A stretch of 64,000 bases of DNA. Source: JANQPX01 sp050633905 (GTDB lineage Bacteria; Pseudomonadota; Alphaproteobacteria; Geminicoccales; Geminicoccaceae). Each line of letters begins with the position of its first letter. The stretch's first letter is position 1. Below, piece after piece: positions 54,288-63,109 of the stretch. The notes under the pieces are model-generated. The model saw nothing but the letters and a program-made list of their open reading frames with translations, searched no databases and was not told the DNA's origin. The position numbers were made by a program, and so were the translations under genes. The stretch is from NCBI GenBank assembly GCA_050633905.1, contig JBOEHJ010000046.1, positions 1-64,000 on the forward strand. Direction: 5' to 3'.

Positions 54288-55559
54288 TTAGCCCTCGGGT
54301 GGTTGGGTGATCACGACCGTGGCGTTGGTGCCGCCAAAACCGAACGAGTTCGAGAGGACGGCACGCACCTCGCGTTCCCTGGCTTTATGTGGCACGAGAT
54401 CGAGATCGCATCCATCGGAGGGATCATCGAGGTTCAAGGTCGGCGGCACGATCTGGTGGTTCATGGCGAGCATGGCAAAAATCGCCTCGACTCCGCCGGC
54501 TGCACCCAAAAGATGGCCAGTCGCAGACTTGGTCGAGGACATCGAAAGCCGCTCGGCCGCCTTGCCGAAGAGGCGCTTCACCGCACCAAGCTCGATCTCA
54601 TCGCCGAGGGGGGTCGACGTGCCATGGGCGTTGACATAGTCGATATCGCCTGGTTCGAGTCCTGCGCGCTCCAGCGCCATCTTCATCGAGCGGTAGCCGC
54701 CATCGCCGTCCGGGCTGGGAGCGGTGATGTGATAAGCATCGCCGGAGAGCCCGTAGCCAACGACCTCACCATAGATTTTAGCGCCGCGCGCTCGTGCATG
54801 CTCAAGTTCCTCAAGCACCACGATGCCAGCCCCTTCGCCCATGACGAAGCCATCGCGCCCTTTATCCCAGGGACGGGACGCCTTGGTCGGCTGATCATTG
54901 TAGTGGGTTGAGAGCGCCTTCATCGACGCAAAACCGGCAATGCCCAAACGGCAGATCGCACCCTCAGCACCGCCGGCCACCATGACGTCGGCATCACCGA
55001 GCTGGATCATCCTTGACGCATCGCCGATTGCATGGGCACCGGTCGAACAGGCGGTGACCACCGAGTGGTTGGGGCCCTTAAAGCCGAATTTGATTGAAAC
55101 CTGACCACTGACGAGATTGATCAGGGACGCTGGAATAAAGAAGGGACTAACCCGGCGTGGACCCCGCGTTTCAAGCTCGACGGCGGTGTGGGCAATGGTG
55201 CCAAGGCCACCGATGCCAGATCCGATCAGAACGCCGGTCCTGGACCTGGCCTCGTCGCTTTCCGGTTTCCAGCCCGAATGCTTGATCGCTTCGGAAGCAG
55301 CAGCAATGCCATAGAGGATGAAGGGATCATTGCGCCTGGCATCCTTCGCCGACATCACCTCTTCGACGTCGAAAGCACCTTCGGTCCCATCTGGAGGCAC
55401 CATGCCCGCAACTTTGGCCGGGAGGTCATCGATCTTGAACCGATCGATTTCTCTTAGACCACTCTCGCCGGCAATAAGCCGCCGCCAGCTGACATCAACG
55501 CCAGAGCCGAGCGGGGTCACGAGGCCAATACCGGTAATGACGACACGTCTAGACGACAT
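54288..55559 (-). CDS. fabF: 3-oxoacyl-ACP synthase II
   Basis: 423 residues. The catalytic triad is Cys in VTACSTGAHAIGDA and the two His in NAHGTSTPLGDEIE and KSATGHLLGAAGG. It elongates acyl-ACP in type II fatty-acid synthesis. It follows acpP by 68 bases. Confidence 0.97.
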   Translation of the reverse strand: MSSRRVVITGIGLVTPLGSGVDVSWRRLIAGESGLREIDRFKIDDLPAKVAGMVPPDGTEGAFDVEEVMSAKDARRNDPFILYGIAAASEAIKHSGWKPESDEARSRTGVLIGSGIGGLGTIAHTAVELETRGPRRVSPFFIPASLINLVSGQVSIKFGFKGPNHSVVTACSTGAHAIGDASRMIQLGDADVMVAGGAEGAICRLGIAGFASMKALSTHYNDQPTKASRPWDKGRDGFVMGEGAGIVVLEELEHARARGAKIYGEVVGYGLSGDAYHITAPSPDGDGGYRSMKMALERAGLEPGDIDYVNAHGTSTPLGDEIELGAVKRLFGKAAERLSMSSTKSATGHLLGAAGGVEAIFAMLAMNHQIVPPTLNLDDPSDGCDLDLVPHKAREREVRAVLSNSFGFGGTNATVVITQPPEG

Positions 55560-55627
55560 GCAACGACCTATTCAGTTCCGATCAAGTCATGGACCGGTTA
55601 ATGCTCCGGTCCGGGAAAACGCCTGGA

Positions 55628-55873
55628 TCAGGCGCTTTGCTGTGCATTTTGATCGATATAGCCGATGGCGTCCTTGATAGTCAGGATTTTCTCGGCAGCC
55701 TCGTCGGGGATCTCGCAGCCGAATTCTTCCTCGAAGGCCATGACCAGCTCGACGGTATCCAAACTGTCAGCGCCAAGGTCGTCCACGAAACTGGCATTTT
55801 CGTTGACCTTACCCTCGTCCACGCCAAGGTGCTCGATCACGATCTTTTTGACGCGCTCAGCAGTATCACTCAT
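55628..55873 (-). CDS. acpP: Acyl carrier protein
   Basis: 81 residues, acidic, with the phosphopantetheine attachment serine in GADSLDTVELVMAFEEEF. It lies in the fab cluster between fabG and fabF, with a GGGAG site before the ATG and a 180-base leader region that contains a large hairpin. Confidence 0.98.
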   Translation of the reverse strand: MSDTAERVKKIVIEHLGVDEGKVNENASFVDDLGADSLDTVELVMAFEEEFGCEIPDEAAEKILTIKDAIGYIDQNAQQSA

Positions 55874-55934
55874 AGGGGAGCTTCCTCGATTAGCTGGCCT
55901 CGGACAACTTCTTGTCGTTGAGACCTATGACTGA

Positions 55935-55963
55935 CGCCGTGGGGCAAATGCCCCTTCACGGCG
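55935..55963. promoter_or_regulatory. Large hairpin between fabG and acpP
   Basis: CGCCGTG-GGGCA-AA-TGCCC-CTT-CACGGCG forms an outer seven-pair and inner five-pair stem. It has no T-run. It may be an mRNA-processing or stabilising element for the highly expressed acpP, or a partial terminator after fabG. Confidence 0.45.
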
Positions 55964-56054
55964 ACGTTTCGTAACACAGTCTCGTCGCGGTTGACTAGGT
56001 GTGTACAGCAAACAACAGAACATCATTTAAGGGGCACTGCCGTTCTTCACAAGT

Positions 56055-56789
56055 TCAGATCATCGCCATGCCGCCATTAACATGCAAAGTCTGCCCCGTG
56101 AGATAGGCGGCCTCCCGGCTTGCAAGATAGGCGACAGCGCCAGCAATATCATCGCTTTGGCCAAGCTTTCCAGCTGGAATTTGGGCGAGAAGTTTGGTCT
56201 TTTGTTCCTCGGCGAGTCCATCGGTCATCGCGGTTTCGATAAAGCCAGGCGCCACGCAATTCACCGTGATCCCGCGCGACGCGACTTCGGCGGCAAGGGC
56301 CTTGGTCATCCCGATCATGCCAGCCTTCGCCGCCGCATAGTTTGCCTGGCCGGGATTGCCTGTGACGGCCACAATCGATGTTATATTGATCACGCGCCCA
56401 AAACGGCGCTTCATCATGCCCCGCAGCAGGCCTCGAATGAGCCGAAATCCCGCAGACAGATTGACGTCCAGGACCTGTTGCCATTCCTCATCCTTCATGC
56501 GCATGGCGAGGTTGTCGCGGGTCAGTCCAGCATTGTTGACTAGGATGTCGAGCCCGTCCTTTTCGACCGCGTTGATGAGTGTCGCTGGGCCGTCATCAGC
56601 GCCGAGATCAGCCACCACCACGCTGCAGCGTTCGCCAAGTTCGCTCGCGAGCGCATCGAGTGCTTCCTGTTTTCGGCCGCTCAAAACGACATGGGCGCCT
56701 TGCTCATGGAGTCGCCTCGCAATCGCGCCACCGATACCGCCTGAAGCGCCGGTTACCAGGGCTCTTTGGTCGTCAAGAGCAAACATCAT
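56055..56789 (-). CDS. fabG: 3-oxoacyl-ACP reductase
   Basis: 244 residues. TGASGGIGGAIARRL, NNAGLTRDNLAMRM, the catalytic Ser in ITSIVAVTGNPGQANYAAAKAG... with Tyr and Lys of YAAAK, and IPAGKLGQSDDIAGAV are all typical of true FabG. It reduces 3-oxoacyl-ACP with NADPH. GGAG is six bases before the first of two consecutive ATGs. It is in the fabD-fabG-acpP-fabF order. Confidence 0.97.
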   Translation of the reverse strand: MMFALDDQRALVTGASGGIGGAIARRLHEQGAHVVLSGRKQEALDALASELGERCSVVVADLGADDGPATLINAVEKDGLDILVNNAGLTRDNLAMRMKDEEWQQVLDVNLSAGFRLIRGLLRGMMKRRFGRVINITSIVAVTGNPGQANYAAAKAGMIGMTKALAAEVASRGITVNCVAPGFIETAMTDGLAEEQKTKLLAQIPAGKLGQSDDIAGAVAYLASREAAYLTGQTLHVNGGMAMI

Positions 56790-56926
56790 CGTGATCTCCG
56801 GAGGGGGGCAGGCTGCCCCTTGCCTTACTTAAGAGGGTTTTGCCGATCTGGTGAATGTCACTTTCTTGATCGGTATTTCCGTAGGCGAATTATTGTTCAG
56901 GCCGCATCATCGTTTTCGCGACAGCC

Positions 56927-57862
56927 TTAACCCAGATGAGCATCGATTTCCTCTGGCGTTCCAAGGGAGGTCGCTGTCACCTCCCTGGCCGTCCGCTTGA
57001 CAAGACCGGCCAGAACTTTGCCGGCGCCTAGTTCCAGAACATTCGTCACGCCAAGCTCTTTGAGTGCGATCAAGCTTTCTCGCCATCTGACCCTGGCCGT
57101 GACCTGTTCGATCAGCGCTCGTTTCAGCGCCTCGGGATCACTTTCTGGAGATGCGCCTACATTGGTAATCACATCCATTGAGGGCGTTGCAAATCGGATG
57201 TCGCGAAGCGCTTCGCCCACGGCGTCAGCGGCGGGCGCCATCAGCGCGCAATGGAAAGGAGCACTTACCGGCAGCAGCAGGCTCCGCTTGGCCCCCTTCT
57301 TCTTGGCAAGATCGATCGCCCGTTCGATAGCCGATTTGTGGCCACTGATCACCACCTGACCCGGCGCATTGTCGTTGGCGACATCGCAGACCTGTTCGCC
57401 CGACGCTTCGGCAGCTATTGCCTCCACATCCGGGATCTCGAGGCCGAGTACCGCGGCCATAGCGCCTTCGCCGACGGGAACAGCTGCTTGCATCGATTGG
57501 CCCCGCAGGCGGAGCAGGCGCGCCGCATCGGCAATCGAGATGGTGCCGGCAGCAGCAAGGGCCGAATATTCGCCAAGCGAATGTCCGGCAACATAACGAC
57601 CAAGCTCGGCGATCGGCAGACCGCTCTTGGCCTCAAGCGCGCGGACCGTGGCGAGGGAGGTTGCCATCAAAGCTGGCTGCGCGTTCTCGGTCAGGCGGAG
57701 CTGATCGTCGGGACCCTCGAACATCACCGTGGTGAGTTTCTTGCCGAGTGCTTCGTCCACCTCGTCGAAAACGGCGCGCGCGGCAGGTACGACATCATAA
57801 AGAGCCCGCCCCATGCCAACTGCCTGCGACCCCTGGCCGGGAAACAAAAATGCTGACGTCAT
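56927..57862 (-). CDS. fabD: Malonyl-CoA:ACP transacylase
   Basis: 311 residues. FLFPGQGSQAVGMG, the nucleophile in AGHSLGEYSALAA, the oxyanion Arg in LLRLRGQSMQ and the His in APFHCALM. It loads malonate on ACP. The start at 57862 (MTSAFLFPGQG) is the family start; the upstream frame has no support. It is the first gene of the fab operon, divergent from rpsF. Confidence 0.97.
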   Translation of the reverse strand: MTSAFLFPGQGSQAVGMGRALYDVVPAARAVFDEVDEALGKKLTTVMFEGPDDQLRLTENAQPALMATSLATVRALEAKSGLPIAELGRYVAGHSLGEYSALAAAGTISIADAARLLRLRGQSMQAAVPVGEGAMAAVLGLEIPDVEAIAAEASGEQVCDVANDNAPGQVVISGHKSAIERAIDLAKKKGAKRSLLLPVSAPFHCALMAPAADAVGEALRDIRFATPSMDVITNVGASPESDPEALKRALIEQVTARVRWRESLIALKELGVTNVLELGAGKVLAGLVKRTAREVTATSLGTPEEIDAHLG

Positions 57863-57901
57863 GTGATGAAAGGCCCCGACAAGCTGAAAGAAGAACAAAA
57901 A

Positions 57902-57929
57902 TGTCTAGCGGCTTGGCATTTGCTGTCAA
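57902..57929 (-). promoter_or_regulatory. Candidate fabD promoter
   Basis: On the minus strand a perfect TTGACA (57924-57929), 16 bases, TAGACA (57902-57907). The leader would be about 30 bases. Confidence 0.4.
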
Positions 57930-57935
57930 GCAGGC

Positions 57936-57963
57936 TTGCTCCGCTTACGTTTTCTTGTATAGT
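57936..57963 (+). promoter_or_regulatory. Candidate rpsF operon promoter
   Basis: TTGCTC (57936-57941), 16 bases, TATAGT (57958-57963). It is back to back with the fabD promoter candidate and gives an rpsF leader of about 115 bases with two hairpins. Confidence 0.5.
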
Positions 57964-57973
57964 GCCACGCCAG

Positions 57974-57992
57974 TTGGGGTCCTTCGACCCAA
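57974..57992 (+). promoter_or_regulatory. rpsF leader hairpin 1
   Basis: TTGGGGTC and GACCCAA pair with one bulged G around a short CTTC loop, just downstream of the predicted transcription start. Confidence 0.4.
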
Positions 57993-58016
57993 TCACGCTG
58001 GAGTGCTGCCTTTGGC

Positions 58017-58049
58017 GGGCCGGTGCTGTTTGAGCACGGTCCGATTTTT
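58017..58049 (+). promoter_or_regulatory. rpsF leader hairpin 2 with U-run
   Basis: GGGCC-G-GTGCT-GTTTG-AGCAC-GGTCC, a two-part stem with one bulged G, followed by GA and five T. It could be an attenuator, or the S6:S18 autoregulatory structure known in rpsF leaders of other bacteria; I cannot tell these apart by reading. Confidence 0.45.
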
Positions 58050-58085
58050 CTATGGCCGCATCCTGACAGGCCAAGGAGCGTTATA

Positions 58086-58586
58086 GTGACCGCCACGCGG
58101 TGTTACGAACATACAATTATTGCTCGGCAAGATCTCTCGCCGCAGCAAGCGCAGGCGCTGGCTGAGACCTATGCCGGCGTGATCGGTGAACATGGCGGCG
58201 AGGTGACCAAGAATGAATATTGGGGCCTTCGCAATCTCGCCTATCGGGTGAAGAAGAACAGAAAAGGTCATTACCTGCATCTGAACTTCAAGGCCGGCGG
58301 CGATGTCATCACGGAGCTCGAGCGGCAAGAAGAGCTGAGCGACGACGTGATCCGCTATCTCACTGTTCGTGTCGATGAGCTTGACGAAAACCCCTCCATT
58401 TTGATGCAGGTGCGCTCGTCACGCGAGGAACGTTCCAGACGAGATGACGGGGGACGCGAGGGTGGACGCCGCTCTTACGGCGATCGTGATCGCCCGGACC
58501 GCGGCGATCGCCAGGATAACGCGAATGTTAAGCCAGCCCCTGACGCCGACGCTGTCGAGGCTAAACCAGCCGATCAGACCGATTGA
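58086..58586 (+). CDS. rpsF: Ribosomal protein bS6
   Basis: 166 residues, GTG start with AGGAG seven bases upstream. YEHTIIARQDLSPQQAQAL, GLRNLAYRVKKNRKGHYLHLNF and the later DELDENPSIL are bS6. The C-terminal 45 residues are a charged, Arg/Asp/Gly-rich tail, longer than in E. coli, as often in alphaproteobacteria. It is the first gene of rpsF-rpsR-DUF2232-rplI. Confidence 0.97.
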   Translation: MTATRCYEHTIIARQDLSPQQAQALAETYAGVIGEHGGEVTKNEYWGLRNLAYRVKKNRKGHYLHLNFKAGGDVITELERQEELSDDVIRYLTVRVDELDENPSILMQVRSSREERSRRDDGGREGGRRSYGDRDRPDRGDRQDNANVKPAPDADAVEAKPADQTD

Positions 58587-58601
58587 TTGAAGTGAGCCAT
58601 C

Positions 58602-58922
58602 ATGAGTGAACAGACACCATCTTCAGACCGCGGCGATCGCGGTGATTTCGGCGGACGCCCACCTCGTGCAGCCGGTGGCGAGCCGCCGAATATCACGATC
58701 CGCAGGCCGTTCTTCCGTCGACGCAAATCCAGCCCGTTCTCGGGTCAAGATGCGTCCAAGATCGACTATAAGGATGTTAAGCTCTTGCAGCGTTTCGTTT
58801 CCGAGCGTGGCAAGATCGTACCGCGTCGCATCACGGCGGTGACCGCGAAAGAGCAGCGGGCTCTCGCTCAGGCGATCAAGCGGGCGCGTCTCTTGGCATT
58901 GCTGCCTTTCGTTCTTAGCTAG
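58602..58922 (+). CDS. rpsR: Ribosomal protein bS18
   Basis: 106 residues; the core IDYKDVKLLQRFVSERGKI, RRITAVTAKEQRALAQAIKRAR, LALLPFV is bS18. An unusual N-terminal extension of about 30 residues is rich in Gly, Asp and Arg, much like the tail of its partner bS6. It begins 16 bases after rpsF. Confidence 0.97.
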   Translation: MSEQTPSSDRGDRGDFGGRPPRAAGGEPPNITIRRPFFRRRKSSPFSGQDASKIDYKDVKLLQRFVSERGKIVPRRITAVTAKEQRALAQAIKRARLLALLPFVLS

Positions 58923-58958
58923 TCGAAATCCCCTAGAAGATAGCCATCGTGGTCGATT

Positions 58959-59879
58959 ATGTCCCAAGCCTTAGCGCTCGCCGTTCTCGCTGGCCTTGTC
59001 AGTGCCGGTCTGGCGTTGCTGCCTCTTTCGGGATCGGTTGGCCTGATTTTCTTCGGGTATTTCGTGCAACTGCCGCTGATGCTGGCGGGGCTGACAATGG
59101 GCTTTGCGGCCTGCTTGGTCGCGATTGTGACAGCCTTGCTGATCAACGCCTTGATCGGTGGACCCTCCGTCGCGGCGATCTACGCGGTTGCCTTTGCCCT
59201 TCCATCGATCATCGTTGTTCGCCAGGCATTGTTGTCGCGTTCCGACAACGGCACTACCGAATGGTACCCGCCGGGTTTCGTTCTAGCCTGGCTGACGGTT
59301 GCCGCAGCCCTAGGGGTCGTCGCGGCCTTCGCGATGTTCATGGGTCGGGATGGCGGCCTTTTGGGTTTGATCGATCAGTCCCTGACCGAAGCCATCTCGC
59401 AGCTGAGCAGCGGAGACGGGCAAGCCGTCCCCGTCCCGGATCTCTCCGCGATCCGCGATCGCATCTGGATGATACCGGCTGCGGTTGCCTCATCCTGGCT
59501 GATCATGGCCGTGCTGAATGGGATTATTGCCCAATCCCTCGCCGTTCGAAGCGGTTGGAACAGGCGACCCAGCCCAAACTTCTCGTCCCTCGATCTGCCG
59601 GTTTGGCTCTGGCCGCTGATGGGCATCGCCGCGATGCTGGCGCTTGTTGGCGGCAGTGGGGATCTCGGCTCCCTTGGACGCACAGCACTTATCGTTCTCG
59701 TTACGCCCTTCGCCTTTCTAGGCTTGGCGGTTATTCACAAATTTGCCAATCGCTGGTCGCATCGGCAATTGGGTCTGGCGGCGATCTATGCCGGCATCGT
59801 GGTGTTCAATTGGCCGATCCTGGCGGTCGTTGCCTTGGGCTTGGTTGAGGATTGGGCGCATCTGCGCCGTTATATGTAG
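58959..59879 (+). CDS. DUF2232 membrane protein
   Basis: 306 residues with about eight hydrophobic helices. It has the DUF2232 layout, a paired-helix N-terminal half, a loop with YPPGFVLAWL, and a C-terminal VHFNWPIL-like helix (FNWPILAVVALGL). The function is unknown. It lies between rpsR and rplI, its standard place in alphaproteobacteria. Confidence 0.88.
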   Translation: MSQALALAVLAGLVSAGLALLPLSGSVGLIFFGYFVQLPLMLAGLTMGFAACLVAIVTALLINALIGGPSVAAIYAVAFALPSIIVVRQALLSRSDNGTTEWYPPGFVLAWLTVAAALGVVAAFAMFMGRDGGLLGLIDQSLTEAISQLSSGDGQAVPVPDLSAIRDRIWMIPAAVASSWLIMAVLNGIIAQSLAVRSGWNRRPSPNFSSLDLPVWLWPLMGIAAMLALVGGSGDLGSLGRTALIVLVTPFAFLGLAVIHKFANRWSHRQLGLAAIYAGIVVFNWPILAVVALGLVEDWAHLRRYM

Positions 59880-59899
59880 AGATACTGGAGGACCATCCC

Positions 59900-60484
59900 A
59901 TGCAGGTTGTTCTGCTGGAGCGGATCGAGAAACTCGGTCAAATGGGTGACCTGGTCACCGTCAAGAATGGCTATGCCCGTAACTTCCTTGTCCCACAAGG
60001 CAAGGCGATGAGGGCGACCAAGATGAACCTTGCCGAATTCGAGCGTCGGAAGGTTGAGCTCGAAGCGAACAATCTGAAGCTTAAGCAAGAAGCCGAAGCT
60101 GTCGCCAGTCAAATCGATGGCCGCTCGGTCATCATCATTCGCCAAGCCGGCGAATCGGGCCAGCTTTATGGCTCTGTCAATGGTCGTGATATCGCTGAGG
60201 CTTTCGCGGAAGACGGCGTGACCTTTGATCGACGCCAGGTTCGCCTAGCCCAGCCGCTCAAGACGCTTGGTCTGCAGGCCGTTCGAGTGGCACTGCACCC
60301 CGAGGTCGATGTCAACGTCAATGTTAACATCGCACGTTCCGAAGAAGAGGCTGAGATCCAAGCCGATCCTCTTCGTGCTGAGGCCTATGCGGCAGCCCAG
60401 GCCGCCGAGGCCGCCGAAGCTGCTGCCGAACTTGCCGATATGGGCGCTGAGCTGCGCGAAGCTGAAGCAGACGACGAAAGCTGA
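59900..60484 (+). CDS. rplI: Ribosomal protein bL9
   Basis: 194 residues; MQVVLLERIEKLGQMGDLV, GYARNFLVPQGKA, LYGSVNGRDIAEAF and VALHPEVDVNVNV. A GGAGG site lies eight bases before the ATG. The tail beyond residue 150 is acidic and alanine-rich, longer than in E. coli. A hairpin follows the stop. Confidence 0.97.
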   Translation: MQVVLLERIEKLGQMGDLVTVKNGYARNFLVPQGKAMRATKMNLAEFERRKVELEANNLKLKQEAEAVASQIDGRSVIIIRQAGESGQLYGSVNGRDIAEAFAEDGVTFDRRQVRLAQPLKTLGLQAVRVALHPEVDVNVNVNIARSEEEAEIQADPLRAEAYAAAQAAEAAEAAAELADMGAELREAEADDES

Positions 60485-60508
60485 GACGAAGGCGCCTTCG
60501 CCTTCGTC
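60485..60508 (+). terminator. Terminator hairpin after rplI
   Basis: GACGAAGGCG-CCTT-CGCCTTCGTC, a perfect ten-pair stem that begins directly after the rplI stop, followed by CTCTTC. The T-run is weak. Confidence 0.6.
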
Positions 60509-60727
60509 CTCTTCATGCCGGACTTTGCATGTACTGAGTTCTTGGTCAACTGAGACGTGCTCTTGCAGAGTTCGGCGTCGTCGCAGCTGCCTGATCGACC
60601 ACGGGATGAGCCGGTCTTTCGGGTGGCCATGATGTTGATTTCGGCCAATAATTAAAAAAGACTGGCGAACGACCTGGCTTTTGCACTAGGCTCTGGCCTT
60701 TGGTGCTGGCGAAAGGTCTGGCCGGAA

Positions 60728-61351
60728 ATGGCTGACAAGAAAAAGAGTAATGGCGCTTCCGACGACGACGTTGCCGTCGTCAAAAAATATGCTAATCGGC
60801 GGCTCTACAACACCGCGTCCAGTAGCTATGTGACACTCGATGATCTCAGCAAGATGGTGCGTGATGGCGAGAATTTCGTCGTCTTCGACGCCAAGTCTGG
60901 CGAAGATCTGACCCGATCGATCCTCACGCAGATCATCTTAGAAGAAGACGGCAAGGGCCGTAACCTTCTGCCGGTCAATTTTCTCCGGCAGCTCATCCGG
61001 TATTACGATGACAATGTCCGAGCATTTTTGCCGAGCTATCTCGATATGAGCATGGAAAATTTCGCGGATAACCAAGACCAAATACGGCAGTATTTCGAAG
61101 GTGCATTCGGTAATTTTTTCCCGATGAACCAATTTGAAGATATGACCAAGAGGAATATTGCGCTGTTTCAACAAGCGGCGACGATGTTCAATCCCGGCGG
61201 TAGCGAGGACGATGGCGCTGCGACCGAGGCAAAGGGAAAGAAGTCCACAGACGGCGTGCCGGCTGATGATCAGACCATTGATGCGCAGATCGGTGCGCTC
61301 AAGAAAGAGCTCGATCGCCTGACGGCCCTGAAAAAGCAGAAGACCCGCTAG
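60728..61351 (+). CDS. phaR: Polyhydroxyalkanoate synthesis regulator PhaR
   Basis: 207 residues. The N-terminal PHB/PHA accumulation regulator domain is clear: VVKKYANRRLYNTASSSYVTLDDL and the helix LTRSILTQIILEEDG, then PVNFLRQLIRYYDDNV. The C-terminus is a low-complexity linker and a short coiled-coil (IGALKKELDRLTALKKQ). It binds DNA and PHA granules and represses phasin genes. No pha biosynthesis gene is in the window. Confidence 0.92.
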   Translation: MADKKKSNGASDDDVAVVKKYANRRLYNTASSSYVTLDDLSKMVRDGENFVVFDAKSGEDLTRSILTQIILEEDGKGRNLLPVNFLRQLIRYYDDNVRAFLPSYLDMSMENFADNQDQIRQYFEGAFGNFFPMNQFEDMTKRNIALFQQAATMFNPGGSEDDGAATEAKGKKSTDGVPADDQTIDAQIGALKKELDRLTALKKQKTR

Positions 61352-61410
61352 TTTTATTGACCCCAGACGACGTTGTAACCTGCGGGCTCCTTTTTTGGCT
61401 GGGAACAGCT

Positions 61411-62073
61411 CTAACGTGACGCCATCATCTGATGAGGCAGGATGAAGCCATAGGGCTTATAGATACTGCCGCCAAAATGCTTGCCTGGCGTGTGCCAAAA
61501 GCGAACTTCGGACCAGTCATTGTCTTTTGAGACGTCCAGGACCGGGGCGTAGTCATGCAGACGACCTTCATTCAGCCAATTTGCATGGCTCACGATGATC
61601 ATCCGGCTATCGATGACTTCGTTGACGAAGGCCACATGTCCAAGGCTGCCGCTGGTCTCTTTTCGCTTGAGCACCATAACCGAGCCGGCTTTGGGGTCTG
61701 CGCTTCGGTCATAACGCCCCTCGGCCTGCGCCCACCATGTCCAGGCATTGCCGCGGATCTGAATGTTGGACAGCTGTCTGGCATAGGGAACACATTGCAG
61801 GCGCTTTTCCGGCGTGGTGACCTTGGCGAGCAGCGGTCTTGGAAGATTGTTGAGGGGGCGAAACCGTACCGGTTTCTCGTCAAAGCGCTCTATTTTCGCC
61901 GGGGCATGAATGGCAGCCTGCCTAACAGGGCCCTTGGATGGCTTGATCTGCGCGAGCGCTGCCGGCCTCTTGATCTCCCCAATGGAAAGGGAGCAGGCAC
62001 CAAGTGTTATGATGAGGGCTGCACCGGCCATCGAGCGAGCAATCGGTCGGAAACACTTCCAGGTCAAAGTCAT
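61411..62073 (-). CDS. CHAP-domain lipoprotein (amidase-like)
   Basis: 220 residues. The lipobox LGAC gives a lipidated Cys27. After a proline-rich linker comes a CHAP domain: catalytic Cys94 in LQCVPYARQ and His146 in GHVAFVNEV, with the later ANWLNEG. CHAP enzymes cut peptidoglycan cross-links or stems. The ATG at 62073 gives the lipoprotein signal and has GGGG nine bases upstream; the frame runs much further upstream but would overlap rlpA. Confidence 0.87.
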   Translation of the reverse strand: MTLTWKCFRPIARSMAGAALIITLGACSLSIGEIKRPAALAQIKPSKGPVRQAAIHAPAKIERFDEKPVRFRPLNNLPRPLLAKVTTPEKRLQCVPYARQLSNIQIRGNAWTWWAQAEGRYDRSADPKAGSVMVLKRKETSGSLGHVAFVNEVIDSRMIIVSHANWLNEGRLHDYAPVLDVSKDNDWSEVRFWHTPGKHFGGSIYKPYGFILPHQMMASR

Positions 62074-62384
62074 GTGGATTAGCCCCATGTTTTGCGCGTT
62101 TTTTATATTATTGCCCGCAATCCTTAAGAAATTATTAAGATCAGGCCCGGAGATTTCGTTCACCAAGAATTCTCGGCCCATCGAACGCCGTGCCGCCATC
62201 GAGATCCCCATGTTACGCAGGTTGACTCGGACTGGAGTTGTTCCAGATTGGATCGATCCAACCCATGGACCGCTCATACCCAATACGCCGGCGCATCCGT
62301 GAGATTCATCCGCCGGTAAACCAGATTGGTGGTTTTGCATCAATTTGTCCGAAAAGACCTGTTTGGCCTGTTCGGGTCGATGCC
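62074..62384. other. Intergenic region between rlpA and the CHAP gene
   Basis: A stretch of about 310 bases that stays open in the frame of the CHAP gene but has no protein-like features. It probably holds the CHAP gene promoter. I see no RNA gene or repeat. Confidence 0.45.
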
Positions 62385-62918
62385 CTAGTCGAGCGAAGCG
62401 ATATGTGTTTCTGTCCACGCCTGCCGCTGGCGTCGCTCGAGGCCGTCTGCAAGCCCCATAAAGACGACTTCTACGTCCGTCGTGCCTTGGTCCTTGAAAC
62501 CGAGCTCCCAAGCAGCCCTTCTTGAAAGATCGATGATCCGCTTTTTTGCAAAGGGGCCACGGTCATTGATCCGCACCACCACGCTTCGTCCGTTCTGAAG
62601 GTTGGTAACCCTGGCGATGCTCGGCAGTGGCAAGGTCGGATGAGCGGCTGTCATGCTATGCATGTCGTAAACTTCGCCATTGGCAGTCTTACGCCCGTGA
62701 AAGGGTACGCCATACCAAGAGGCAACGCCGGTCTCCCGGTAGTGATCGACCATCCGTGGATAGTACCACTCACCATTGATCTGGTAAGGTTGGCCTACCT
62801 TCACGCGTGACGCTTTTCCCTGATAGTCACTGCCACTACTGCAGCCCGCTACCAGAAACAGGCACATCGACAACGCCTTCAACGGCCTGAACCCACAACA
62901 CAAGTCCCCGAGTGTCAT
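62385..62918 (-). CDS. rlpA: RlpA-family septal ring lipoprotein
   Basis: 177 residues. The lipobox LVAGC gives Cys26. The double-psi beta-barrel follows: GVASWYGVPFHGRKTANGE, AAHPTLPLPSIARVTN and RINDRGPFAKKRIIDLSRRAA, which carries the catalytic Asp. RlpA cuts glycan strands lacking stem peptides. There is no C-terminal SPOR domain, so it lacks the usual septal targeting part. AAAGGA lies seven bases before the ATG. Confidence 0.92.
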   Translation of the reverse strand: MTLGDLCCGFRPLKALSMCLFLVAGCSSGSDYQGKASRVKVGQPYQINGEWYYPRMVDHYRETGVASWYGVPFHGRKTANGEVYDMHSMTAAHPTLPLPSIARVTNLQNGRSVVVRINDRGPFAKKRIIDLSRRAAWELGFKDQGTTDVEVVFMGLADGLERRQRQAWTETHIASLD

Positions 62919-63109
62919 GCATTCGTCCTTTCTTTGTCGCCAAAATCATCAAAAAACATCAAAAGCACAGATAAAACCATAAGGCAACAAAAAGGCTTGC
63001 CTCTTAGATGTAGAATTCAATGTTAAAGATGAGGAATCAGGGGTAACACACGGAAAATCGTACTAACAAGAATACCAAAAGGTCTGAAAAGATGTGTTGT
63101 AATACAACC

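Noticed and set aside
61411..62511. A 366-codon open frame for the CHAP gene
   Set aside because: It would overlap rlpA; the lipoprotein signal and ribosome binding site support a start at 62073.
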